Positions 1 through 5,359 are shown, counted from the stretch's first letter. The stretch is DNA of 5,359 nt from an uncultured Dehalococcoidia bacterium (GCA_937954195.1 CALFYR010000235.1:1-5359); one strand, 5' to 3'. The notes: a model not told the origin generated them from the sequence alone. Translations and numbers: made by a program.

Positions 1-162
1 AGGATCAATGACCGTCGCTGGAACAACGGCCGGGGGCGTTCGTACATCACGACACGCATCGTTCGCCGCTGGTTCAGGACCTATCGCGAGACGATCCGCG
101 TGACCTATCTGCCTAACGGCCGTGTGCGAACGCAGGTGCTCCGCCGCGTGAGGATACGCTAA
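1..162 (+). CDS. C-terminal end of an unidentified Arg-rich protein (5' end outside window)
   Basis: Frame 1 is open from the first base to a TAA at 160-162, giving 53 residues with no start inside the window. The peptide begins RINDRRWNNGRG and ends VLRRVRIR. It holds 17 arginines in 53 residues, with three aromatic or hydrophobic clusters (W7, W24-F25, Y36-L37). The last 28 residues alternate Arg/Thr with hydrophobics around a PNG turn (38-40), which would suit a beta-hairpin. I do not recognise the family. The coding call rests on the open frame running to a clean stop, followed by a visibly less GC-rich strip. The high Arg content is partly a by-product of GC-rich codons. A chance open frame of this length is possible in such DNA, so confidence is moderate. 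Confidence 0.5.
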   Translation, partial: RINDRRWNNGRGRSYITTRIVRRWFRTYRETIRVTYLPNGRVRTQVLRRVRIR

Positions 163-212
163 CCCTCGGACTCTCCCCTTTCATCTTTTTTTGCGAAATT
201 AAGAACTGCGTC
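163..212. other. Non-coding-looking strip with T7 run, upstream side of a probable junction
   Basis: This stretch follows the TAA at 160-162 and is clearly poorer in GC than its surroundings, with seven Ts at 186-192 and an AAATTAAGAA segment at 196-205. It looks like the 3' flank of the upstream gene. I found no stem of more than four base pairs ahead of the T run (GAGG 150-153 with CCTC 164-167 is the best), so I do not call an intrinsic terminator. I also found no convincing -35/-10 pair or ribosome-binding site. The solute-binding protein reading frame passes through this strip open but translates to family-unlike sequence, suggesting a join near 205-230. Confidence 0.45.
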
Positions 213-827
213 GAACCGGCTGACGGTCTCGGCTCCGGCGGCCGCGGGCCGCTGACCAACCTCACGTGGGCATACGACGAGTCGGCTCCCTACTACGAGT
301 ACGACGAGGACAAGGCTCGCGAGTTCCTCTCGCAGGCCGGCCTCGCCGACGGGACGACCCTGAACATCGCCACCTACACGTCGGGTGTCTACCCCCGCAT
401 TGGTGAGCTCATTCAGTCGCAGCTCCGCCGCCTCGGGGTGGACCTCACCGTCGATAGCATGGAAGTGCCCGTCTACACCGAGAAGTACCGCCGCAATGGC
501 GAGTACTCGCTCGGTCTCGAAGGCGGCGGCGCTCCCCAGGGCGACCCGTACCAGTACCTGGAGACCAACTTCGGCAGCGCCAACGCCCCTGGTGGCACCG
601 CCATGCCCGAAGTCGATGCCCTGCTCGCCAAGGCGCTCACCGAATTCGACCAGGAAGCGCGCAAGGCGGTCTACCGCGACATCGTCCAGCTGGACTACGA
701 CAACGCCTACAAGGTCTGGCTCATCGAAGCCCCGACCCTTGCCGGCATCGCGAAGAAGGCAAAGGGCCTCGTCTGGCTCCGCTCCGGCAGCGCGATGGAT
801 GTCACCCAGGCCTGGCTCGAAGCCTAG
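213..827 (+). pseudogene. Family 5 ABC transporter solute-binding protein, 5'-truncated (C-terminal lobe only)
   Basis: The intact protein would be an exported lipoprotein or secreted receptor, normally about 500-600 residues, that captures peptides, nickel or similar ligands for a Dpp/Opp-type importer. Only about the last 200 residues are here. Family features seen in order are: GRGPLTNLTWAYDE with YYEYDEDKAREFLSQAGL (246 to about 343), the helix ELIQSQLRRLGVDLTVDSME (about 408-467), a DPYQYLETNFGS segment (about 543-578), the EVDALLAKALTEFDQEARKAVYRDI segment (about 610-684) and a C-terminal VTQAWLEA before TAG. The frame is open back to 117, but the sequence ahead of about 213 does not look like this family. 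The only in-frame starts are GTG 426 and ATG 438, deep inside the lobe and without a good ribosome-binding site. Signal peptide and N-terminal lobe are missing. The two permease genes downstream confirm the identity. The 5' boundary is approximate. An assembly misjoin would look the same. Confidence 0.8.
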
Positions 828-844
828 CTCGCTGAACGTTCCCC

Positions 845-888
845 GCGGTGCGCCCCGGTCCTCCTCCGTTTCATCCGGGGCGCACCGC
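845..888 (+). promoter_or_regulatory. Perfect 14-bp stem-loop between binding-protein and permease genes
   Basis: GCGGTGCGCCCCGG (845-858) is the exact reverse complement of CCGGGGCGCACCGC (875-888), with a 16-nt pyrimidine-rich loop, TCCTCCTCCGTTTCAT. It lies 17 nt after the binding-protein stop and ends 17 nt before the permease start. No T tract follows, so it does not fit a classical intrinsic terminator. Stem-loops in this position are known in binding-protein transport operons, where they protect the 3' end of the binding-protein message and lower permease expression. That role is inferred here from position. A partial terminator is the alternative. Confidence 0.8.
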
Positions 889-893
889 ACCAC

Positions 894-898
894 AGAGG
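894..898 (+). promoter_or_regulatory. Ribosome-binding site deciding the GTG start of the first permease
   Basis: AGAGG lies seven nt ahead of the GTG at 906 and supports that start. GAGG (895-898) can pair with CCTC at 902-905, directly before the start codon, or with CCTC in the loop of the upstream hairpin (860-863), so access to it may be limited. The pairing is visible in the sequence. Any effect is inferred. Confidence 0.6.
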
Positions 899-905
899 CA
901 ACCTC

Positions 906-1859
906 GTGACCGCATACCTTGTGCGCCGCTTCCTCCAGATGCCGATCGTCGCCCTCATGGTGACGTTCGGCCTCTTCGTGATGATGCAGCTTCTCCCCGG
1001 CGACCCCATCTACGCCATGATCGGCGAATCAGAGGCCAACCTCGATCCGGTGGTCATCGAACAGCTCCGTGACGACCTCGGCCTCGACGATCCCGTTGTC
1101 GTTCAATACAGCCGCTGGCTCGGCGATGTCGTCCAGGGAGACCTCGGCCGCTCCTTCAAGGACCGAAGCTCCGTCACCGAACAGATCAAGGACCGCATGC
1201 CGACGACCATTCAGCTCGGGCTGCTCTCCCTGTTTGTGGCGGTGGCAGTTGGGGTACCGGCCGGCACCATCGCGGCGGTCAAGCGCAATTCCCCCATCGA
1301 CGTGGTTGTCACGTTCTTCGCCATGTTCGGTGTCGCCATCCCGAACTTCTGGTTCTCCATGCTCCTGATCTGGCTCTTCGTGGTCGAACTCAACTGGCTC
1401 CCCGCCTCCGGCTTCGTCCCGCTCTGGGAAGATCCGGTCGGCGCCCTGGAGCACATGGTCATGCCCGTCACCGCACTTGGCCTCACGCTTTCCGGTTCGA
1501 TCATGCGCTACACGCGCTCCAGCGTCCTCGAAGTGCTGAACCAGGACTACGTCCGCACAGCCCGCTCCAAAGGGTTGAAGAACACCACGGTCATCATGCG
1601 CCACGCCCTGCGCAACTCGCTCCTCCCTGTGGCCACCATCATCGGTCTCCAGCTCGGGTCGCTCCTCGCCGGCAGCATCATCATCGAATCCATGTTCGCC
1701 CTGCCGGGCATTGGCCGCCTCGCCATCCAGGCCATCAACGGCCGCGACTATCCAATGCTCCAGGGCGTCGTGCTCCTGTTCACCGTCACGGTGCTCCTCG
1801 TGAACCTCGTGACCGACCTCAGCTACGCAATCCTCGATCCCCGGATCCGTTACTCCTAG
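906..1859 (+). CDS. ABC transporter permease, DppB/OppB type
   Basis: This is the first of two inner-membrane subunits forming the channel of a peptide/nickel-type (Dpp/Opp) importer. The 317-residue length is normal for the family. It opens with the family's usual N-terminus, YLVRRFLQMPIV and a membrane helix (about 10-30), followed by LLPGDP at 29-34. The extracytoplasmic stretch 40-98 contains LRDDLGLDDPVVVQYSRWL and GDLGRS, both typical. Further hydrophobic segments lie at about 102-125, 133-160, 183-200, 241-262 and 286-307. The cytoplasmic EAA loop that docks on the ATPase is at 214-241, from DYVRTARSKG to NSLLP, followed by ESMFALPGIGRL (261-272) and the C-terminal DPRIRYS. The GTG start is supported by AGAGG seven nt upstream. 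It starts 78 bp after the truncated binding-protein gene and 9 bp ahead of the next permease, so it is co-transcribed with that gene. Substrate cannot be read from the sequence. A functional promoter may have been lost with the missing 5' part of the binding-protein gene. Confidence 0.95.
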   Translation: MTAYLVRRFLQMPIVALMVTFGLFVMMQLLPGDPIYAMIGESEANLDPVVIEQLRDDLGLDDPVVVQYSRWLGDVVQGDLGRSFKDRSSVTEQIKDRMPTTIQLGLLSLFVAVAVGVPAGTIAAVKRNSPIDVVVTFFAMFGVAIPNFWFSMLLIWLFVVELNWLPASGFVPLWEDPVGALEHMVMPVTALGLTLSGSIMRYTRSSVLEVLNQDYVRTARSKGLKNTTVIMRHALRNSLLPVATIIGLQLGSLLAGSIIIESMFALPGIGRLAIQAINGRDYPMLQGVVLLFTVTVLLVNLVTDLSYAILDPRIRYS

Positions 1860-1863
1860 GAGG
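1859..1863 (+). promoter_or_regulatory. Strong ribosome-binding site overlapping the upstream stop codon
   Basis: GGAGG begins on the last base of the TAG stop (1857-1859) of the first permease and lies five nt ahead of the GTG at 1869. This fixes the start of the second permease and suggests translational coupling, giving equal amounts of the two subunits. Confidence 0.75.
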
Positions 1864-1868
1864 CACCC

Positions 1869-2768
1869 GTGACGCAAGCCATTCAGGCGGCGCCAATCCG
1901 GCCTGCCTCCCGTCGACGATTCAGCGTCGGTCGCACCTGGCGGGTCGCCCGCCATCACCCGATGGCCTCGGTCGCGCTCGTCATCATCGTGACCTTTGTA
2001 CTCATCGCACTTCTTGCTCCGTGGATCGCCCCGTACGACCCCGCCGAAACAGATGGCCGCAACCGCCTCCAATCGCCCTCATGGAGCCACCCCTTCGGCA
2101 CAGACAGCCTCGGCCGGGATGTCCTCAGCCGGGAGATTCACGGCGCCCGCGTGTCACTTCAGGTCGCGGTCCTCGCCGTTGCTGTTGCCGCTGGCCTCGG
2201 TGTCCCGCTCGGCATTCTCAGTGGCTACCGTGGCGGTTGGGTCGATGCCTTCATCATGCGCATCACCGACGCGGTGATTGCGTTTCCTGGGCTCGTACTC
2301 GCCCTTACCCTCGTGCTTGTCCTCGGTCCAAGCATCACGAACCTCATGATCGCCCTCGGAGTAGGCGCCGCACCGAACTACGCCCGCCTCGTCCGCGGCC
2401 AGGTCCTTGCCCTTCGCAACATGGACTACGTCCTCGCCGCACGTTCGATCGGCGCCGGCGATACCCGCATCATGCTGCGCTACCTCTGGCCGAACACGTT
2501 GCCGTCGGTCATCGTCGCCGGCACGCTGACCATGGGCACCGCAATCCTCGCGGAAGCCAGCCTGAGCTTTCTCGGCGTCGGCGTCCGGCCGCCCACCCCA
2601 ACCTGGGGCGGGATGCTCAACGAAGCCTTTACGCAGATCTACGTCGCGCCGTTCCTGTCGTTCTTTCCCGGGCTCGCCATCTTCATCATCACCCTCTCCT
2701 TCAACCTCCTCGGCGATGGCATCCGCGACATCCTCGATCCGCGTCTCCGGAGCGCGCAGGGGCTCTGA
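1869..2768 (+). CDS. ABC transporter permease, DppC/OppC type
   Basis: This is the second membrane subunit of the same Dpp/Opp-type importer, expected to pair with the product of 906-1859. It has 299 residues, normal for the family. The cytoplasmic N-terminus is basic (RRR at 15-17, RHH at 28-30), followed by a membrane helix at about 33-53 ending in APWIAPYDP, as in the OppC N-terminal domain. The hallmark HPFGTDSLGRDVLSRE is at 74-89. Further hydrophobic segments lie at about 97-118, 135-168, 212-232 and 262-282. The EAA loop for ATPase contact is at 186-212, DYVLAARSIGAGD to NTLP, followed by SFLGVGVRPPTPTWGGML (233-250) and the C-terminal LGDGIRDILDPRLR (281-294). The GTG start is fixed by the GGAGG at 1859-1863. 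The DppD/DppF-like ATPase genes that often follow are absent. The next gene is an acetyltransferase, so the ATPases must be supplied from elsewhere if the system works. Confidence 0.95.
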   Translation: MTQAIQAAPIRPASRRRFSVGRTWRVARHHPMASVALVIIVTFVLIALLAPWIAPYDPAETDGRNRLQSPSWSHPFGTDSLGRDVLSREIHGARVSLQVAVLAVAVAAGLGVPLGILSGYRGGWVDAFIMRITDAVIAFPGLVLALTLVLVLGPSITNLMIALGVGAAPNYARLVRGQVLALRNMDYVLAARSIGAGDTRIMLRYLWPNTLPSVIVAGTLTMGTAILAEASLSFLGVGVRPPTPTWGGMLNEAFTQIYVAPFLSFFPGLAIFIITLSFNLLGDGIRDILDPRLRSAQGL

Positions 2769-2823
2769 CGCAGCTCCTGACGCGACCCTGGCAAGAAGGC
2801 GCCTGGGGCGACCTGTTGCATTT

Positions 2824-2853
2824 CCATCGGCGTAGCGCAGAATTCGCCGATGG
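2824..2853 (+). promoter_or_regulatory. 9-bp inverted repeat enclosing the start codon of the acetyltransferase gene
   Basis: CCATCGGCG (2824-2832) is perfectly complementary to CGCCGATGG (2845-2853), with a 12-nt spacer. The ATG start (2850-2852) lies wholly in the right arm. In RNA this hairpin would bury the start codon and the region where a ribosome-binding site should be. In DNA it could be a dyad operator. No good Shine-Dalgarno sequence is visible. A role in control is inference. Chance pairing in GC-rich DNA cannot be excluded. Confidence 0.5.
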
Positions 2854-3428
2854 CATTCGAAGTACGTCCTGCGACCGTGTTCGAAGATGTCGCGCAAATC
2901 CTCGGGCCGTCGAAGCCCGACGCGAACGTTTGCTGGTGTCTCACGTACCGCCTTCCCTCCCGCGAAAACCGCGAACTTGTCGGTAAGGCCCGTGGCGAGC
3001 GCGTCGCAGGGCTATGCGCCCTCGATCCGCCGCCCGGTGTCGTCGCATACGACGGAGACATGCCAGTCGGCTGGGCAGGTGTAGCTCCTCGGGCCGACCT
3101 GAACAGCTTCGCCCGCAAGAACAGCAAGATCCCCCACATCGATGAACAACCAGTCTGGACCGTCTGGTGCTTTCGAGTTCGAGGCGGCAACCGGGGTAGA
3201 GGAATCGCCCACGCGCTCTTGGCCGGCGCCGTCGACTTCGCACGGTCCTATGGCGCTCCCGCAATCGAGGGCTACCCGGTCGACAACGGCGATGCCAAAG
3301 TCGACCTCACCATGGGCTACGTCGGGACCCGCAAACTGTTCGAACAGGCGGGATTCACAAAAGTCGCCGATAGCGATTCCGTCATCGACGGCTTCCCCCG
3401 CATCGTGATGCGCCTGGACCTCCGCTGA
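2850..3428 (+). CDS. GNAT-family N-acetyltransferase
   Basis: This is a predicted cytoplasmic acetyl-CoA-dependent acetyltransferase of 192 residues with unknown acceptor. The fold reads in order: EVRPAT at 4-9 (first strand), a CWC triplet at 28-30 followed by LTYRLPS, ARGERV (47-52), the strand VVAYDGDMPVGWAGVAPR (64-81), VWTVWCFRV (102-110), and the acetyl-CoA pyrophosphate loop RGRGIA at 115-120, which fits the Q/R-x-x-G-x-G/A pattern. Next come the helix HALLAGAVDFARSYGA (121-136), IEGYPVD (139-145) and the closing LFEQAGF (163-169). I recall a family of similar GNAT proteins, common in Actinobacteria and related groups, sharing the CWC and EGYPVD segments. Its substrate is not known to me. 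ATG 2850 is the only start at the expected place: an in-frame TGA lies at 2778-2780 and no other ATG, GTG or TTG follows it before 2850. The gene lies 81 bp after the permeases with no visible terminator between, so it may be read with them. It converges on prmA. Confidence 0.9.
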   Translation: MAFEVRPATVFEDVAQILGPSKPDANVCWCLTYRLPSRENRELVGKARGERVAGLCALDPPPGVVAYDGDMPVGWAGVAPRADLNSFARKNSKIPHIDEQPVWTVWCFRVRGGNRGRGIAHALLAGAVDFARSYGAPAIEGYPVDNGDAKVDLTMGYVGTRKLFEQAGFTKVADSDSVIDGFPRIVMRLDLR

Positions 3429-3442
3429 CCGTTCGGCTGGCG

Positions 3443-4336
3443 CTAGCGCTTCCGTAGATGGATCAGCGACCAGTCCCGCTCGTGCTCCAGCGCCACCAGC
3501 TCGAAGCCAACACGCTCCATCGCAGCAATCACCCGCTGGTCATCCGTCTCAAGGATCCCCGAGAGCACCAGGTCACCGCCCGATAACACCACCGTGCCGA
3601 AGGTCTCGGCAAGGCCAATGTTCGCGTCGGTGCTGATGTTCGATGCGACCAGTTCGTACCGCCCCGGATGGTCCGGAGTCAACGTGCCGGCGCTGATGGA
3701 AACCTCATCGCCAATGCCGTTGGTGTCGCAGTTACGCCGGGCGATTTCGGCCGCGATCGGGTCGATATCGATGGCGACAACCCGCGGAACCCCGAGCTTC
3801 ACGGCCGCGATGGAGAGCACGCCGGACCCTGTCCCGACATCGAGCATTGTGATCCCCGCACGGCAAAGCCCGTCCAGGGCCTTCAGGCACAGCCTGGTCG
3901 TCTCGTGGTGGCCCGTACCGAACGCCTGCCCTGGGTCGAGCTGAACGGCGATTTGGCCTGGCTCCACCTGATGCTCCACCCACGAGGGCACAATCACCAC
4001 CCGGCCGCCGGTCTCCACCACGCCGAAGAACTCACGCCACGAAACCGCCCAATCCTGTTCGTAGATGGGCTTCGCCGTCAGCTGCACCGAAGGGTAGGCC
4101 TGCATCGCGGTGCGAAGGTCGTCCACCAGCACGGCGCCCAGTTCTGAAGAAGGCAGGTACGCCCGGATGAGCACTGGCTCCCCGCCGCGCACCCGGAACC
4201 CCTTCTCCGGCCCGAGGATGTCGATCGGCTCCTCGACCGTAATCCCGCCCGGACTCGCCTTCCGCACCAGCTCCGAAACTTCTTCGACCAGTGCCGGCGG
4301 TGTCTGCGCCGTCACCTCAAACCAAAGATTACTCAC
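3443..4336 (-). CDS. prmA: Ribosomal protein L11 methyltransferase (PrmA)
   Basis: The enzyme uses S-adenosylmethionine to methylate ribosomal protein L11 in the cytoplasm. From the chosen start it has 297 residues, close to the 293 of E. coli PrmA. The N-terminal L11-recognition domain opens with SNLWFEVTAQTPPALVEEV. The linker carries DWAVSWREFF (95-104). The catalytic domain has DPGQAFGTGHHETTRLCL (134-151), the cofactor-binding glycine loop LDVGTGSGVLSIAAVKLG (165-182), the acidic strand end AIDIDPIAAEIARRN (188-202) and ASNIS (231-235), at the place where the family usually has AN-I. The GTG at 4336 is preferred because AGGGG lies seven nt upstream and the protein then begins as the family does. 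A GTG at 4369 would add 11 unusual residues (rich in G and P) and lacks a ribosome-binding site. It lies 81 bp after dnaJ on the same strand, probably in one operon, and its stop faces the acetyltransferase stop across 14 bp. Confidence 0.93.
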   Translation of the reverse strand: MSNLWFEVTAQTPPALVEEVSELVRKASPGGITVEEPIDILGPEKGFRVRGGEPVLIRAYLPSSELGAVLVDDLRTAMQAYPSVQLTAKPIYEQDWAVSWREFFGVVETGGRVVIVPSWVEHQVEPGQIAVQLDPGQAFGTGHHETTRLCLKALDGLCRAGITMLDVGTGSGVLSIAAVKLGVPRVVAIDIDPIAAEIARRNCDTNGIGDEVSISAGTLTPDHPGRYELVASNISTDANIGLAETFGTVVLSGGDLVLSGILETDDQRVIAAMERVGFELVALEHERDWSLIHLRKR

Positions 4337-4390
4337 GGCCGGGCCCCTGCCTGATGTTCCCGGACCCACGAACCCGGTTCACCAACCGCC

Positions 4391-4418
4391 AATCGACAAT
4401 CGAAAATCGACAATTCGC
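4391..4418. repeat. Heptamer tandem repeat (AATCGAC type) in the dnaJ-prmA spacer
   Basis: Four consecutive 7-nt units read AATCGAC, AATCGAA, AATCGAC and AATTCGC. Equivalently, AATCGACAAT occurs twice exactly, at 4391-4400 and 4405-4414, 14 nt apart. It is an AT-richer island in GC-rich DNA and touches the last base of the dnaJ stop codon. Similar AATCGA-based spacer repeats, often mistranslated as NRQSTI-like peptides, are something I remember from environmental genomes. I have not checked this. Function is unknown. Confidence 0.7.
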
Positions 4419-5359
4419 TACCCCGCCATCGCGTCACGGATCCGCTCGAAGAACCCCTTCTGCCGTTTGGGCAGCGTCGGCGTACCCATCGTGGCCGCGA
4501 GCTGCTCAAGCAGTTCGCGCTGGTCGTCGGTCAGGTCCTCGGGGACCACCACCGTCACCCGAACCACCATGTCGCCTCGGCCCGTCCCGCGAAGGTGGGG
4601 CACGCCCTTCCCGCGGATCACGAAGTCTTCGCCGCTCTGCGTCCCTGCCGGGACCTCGAAGGCCAGCTCCCCGTCCAGGGTCGGGATCTCGATTTCCGCT
4701 CCGAGCGCGGCCTGGGCCATGTTGACGGGCAGCTCCAGCACGATGTGGTCCTCTACCCGCTCGAACACTTCGTGCGGCGCCACGTTCAACGCCACGAACA
4801 GGTGGCCGTTCTCGCCGCCGCGCGGCCCCGCCTCGCCCTCGCCCGTGAGACGAATCTGCTGGCCGTCCTCCACCCCCGCCGGGACCTTCACCTCGATCTT
4901 TCGCGTTTGGCGTGTCCGCCCTGAACCCCGGCAGGTCGCGCACGGGTTCGGGATGATGCGGCCCTCGCCCTGGCAGCGGCCACACGCCGTCACGTTCACG
5001 AACTGCCCGAAGATGCTTTGCTGCGAGCGCCGGATCTCGCCCGCCCCGTTACATTCGGGACACGTCACCAGCTCCGAGCCCGGCTCGGCGCCGAGCCCTT
5101 CGCACGTCTCGCATTTCTCCTGTCGCTGGTACTCAATCTCTTTCTCAGTCCCAAAGACCGCTTCTTCGAAGCTAAGCCGCAGGTTGTACCGAAGGTCGGC
5201 GCCCCGGGCCGGGCCCCTCCGCCTTCCCCCGCGCCTGCTCGCGCCACCAAAGAACGCGTCGAAAATATCCCCAAAGCCGTCGAAATGCGTGAACCCGTCG
5301 AACCCGCCCGCGCCGCCGGCCTGCCCGTCCACCCCCGCGTGCCCGAAACGGTCGTACAG
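4418..5359 (-). CDS. dnaJ: Chaperone protein DnaJ, N-terminal end outside window
   Basis: This is the Hsp40 co-chaperone that delivers unfolded clients to DnaK and stimulates its ATPase. The visible 313 residues start at LYDRFGHAGV, the end of the J domain. The helix with the HPD motif lies beyond the window edge. Next comes a Gly/Phe-rich region (about 14-47, with GFGDIFDAFFGG), then ADLRYNLRLSFEEAVFG. Four zinc-binding CxxCxGxG repeats follow: CETCEGLG (83), CPECNGAG (100), CGRCQGEG (126) and CATCRGSG (140). All eight cysteines are present, so this is a class I DnaJ. The substrate-binding C-terminal beta-sandwich domains follow (about 153-275, with VPAGVEDGQQIRLTGEGEAG and LPVNMAQAALGAEIEIPTLDG). 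The end, RQKGFFERIRDAMAG, is followed by TAG. Adding about 60 residues of J domain gives roughly the usual 370-380. It is followed by prmA, as in several bacterial heat-shock clusters. No CIRCE-type operator is visible here. Confidence 0.97.
   Translation of the reverse strand: MYDRFGHAGVDGQAGGAGGFDGFTHFDGFGDIFDAFFGGASRRGGRRRGPARGADLRYNLRLSFEEAVFGTEKEIEYQRQEKCETCEGLGAEPGSELVTCPECNGAGEIRRSQQSIFGQFVNVTACGRCQGEGRIIPNPCATCRGSGRTRQTRKIEVKVPAGVEDGQQIRLTGEGEAGPRGGENGHLFVALNVAPHEVFERVEDHIVLELPVNMAQAALGAEIEIPTLDGELAFEVPAGTQSGEDFVIRGKGVPHLRGTGRGDMVVRVTVVVPEDLTDDQRELLEQLAATMGTPTLPKRQKGFFERIRDAMAG

Noticed and set aside
163..193. Possible intrinsic terminator ending in the T7 run
   Set aside because: The best stem ahead of the Ts is four base pairs (150-153 with 164-167) and lies too far from the T run.
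438..827. Short standalone gene from ATG 438
   Set aside because: The family similarity extends upstream of 438 in the same frame, no ribosome-binding site precedes the ATG, and the product would be a partial lobe without export signal.
159..893. Long minus-strand open frame opposite the binding-protein remnant (244 residues)
   Set aside because: It is antisense to clear family 5 binding-protein sequence, rich in Glu/Val/Gly from complementary GC-rich codons, and has no recognisable domain.
1029..2072. 347-residue minus-strand open frame across both permease genes
   Set aside because: It runs antisense through two well-supported permeases, crosses their boundary and has a low-complexity His/Asp/Glu-rich composition typical of a shadow frame.
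2021..2986. 321-residue plus-strand open frame, very rich in Arg, Pro and His
   Set aside because: It is an out-of-frame reading of the second permease running into the acetyltransferase, with shadow-like composition.
3440..3449. Palindrome GCGCTAGCGC near the convergent gene ends as a terminator
   Set aside because: It has no loop and no T tract on either strand, and most of it lies within the end of prmA.
4337..4369. Upstream GTG start at 4369 for prmA
   Set aside because: The added residues are unlike the family, there is no ribosome-binding site, and GTG 4336 has AGGGG at good spacing.
4370..4380. Palindrome GAACCCGGTTC as an operator
   Set aside because: Five-base arms around one base are short enough to be chance, it lies inside a probable operon, and it does not match the CIRCE heat-shock element.

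Overview
This is a GC-rich bacterial window with two blocks. The plus-strand block holds the tail of an unidentified gene, a broken peptide/nickel-type ABC transporter locus and a GNAT acetyltransferase. The minus-strand block holds dnaJ and prmA. The two blocks converge with only 14 bp between them (3429-3442). Strong C/G use at third codon positions, GTG starts and the character of DnaJ (for example its CPECNGAGEIRR and QQSIFGQFVNVT segments) remind me of Chloroflexota. That assignment is from memory of the families, not a search, and is tentative.

Region by region: 1-162 is the Arg-rich C-terminal end of a gene that starts outside the window. 163-212 is a less GC-rich, non-coding-looking strip with a seven-T run. 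About 213-827 is the C-terminal lobe of a family 5 extracellular solute-binding protein, open in frame but with no start codon, signal peptide or N-terminal lobe. It therefore looks like a 5'-truncated gene created by a deletion or rearrangement (or by an assembly misjoin). 828-905 is a spacer containing a perfect 14-bp hairpin. 906-1859 and 1869-2768 are the two membrane permeases (DppB/OppB-like and DppC/OppC-like). No ATPase genes follow. Instead, after 81 bp, there is a GNAT-family acetyltransferase (2850-3428) whose start codon lies inside a 9-bp inverted repeat.

On the minus strand, dnaJ (5' end outside the window) is followed after 81 bp by prmA. This is the heat-shock chaperone plus ribosomal protein L11 methyltransferase order seen in several phyla. 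The dnaJ-prmA spacer carries a short 7-nt tandem repeat based on AATCGAC.

How the genes work together: the binding protein would deliver peptide-like substrates to the permease pair, powered by ATPases that must be encoded elsewhere. As read here, the binding protein is not functional, so the permeases are either orphaned or served by another copy. I see no convincing new biological system. The most useful leads are the truncation junction at about 163-250, the two hairpins at gene starts and the heptamer repeat.
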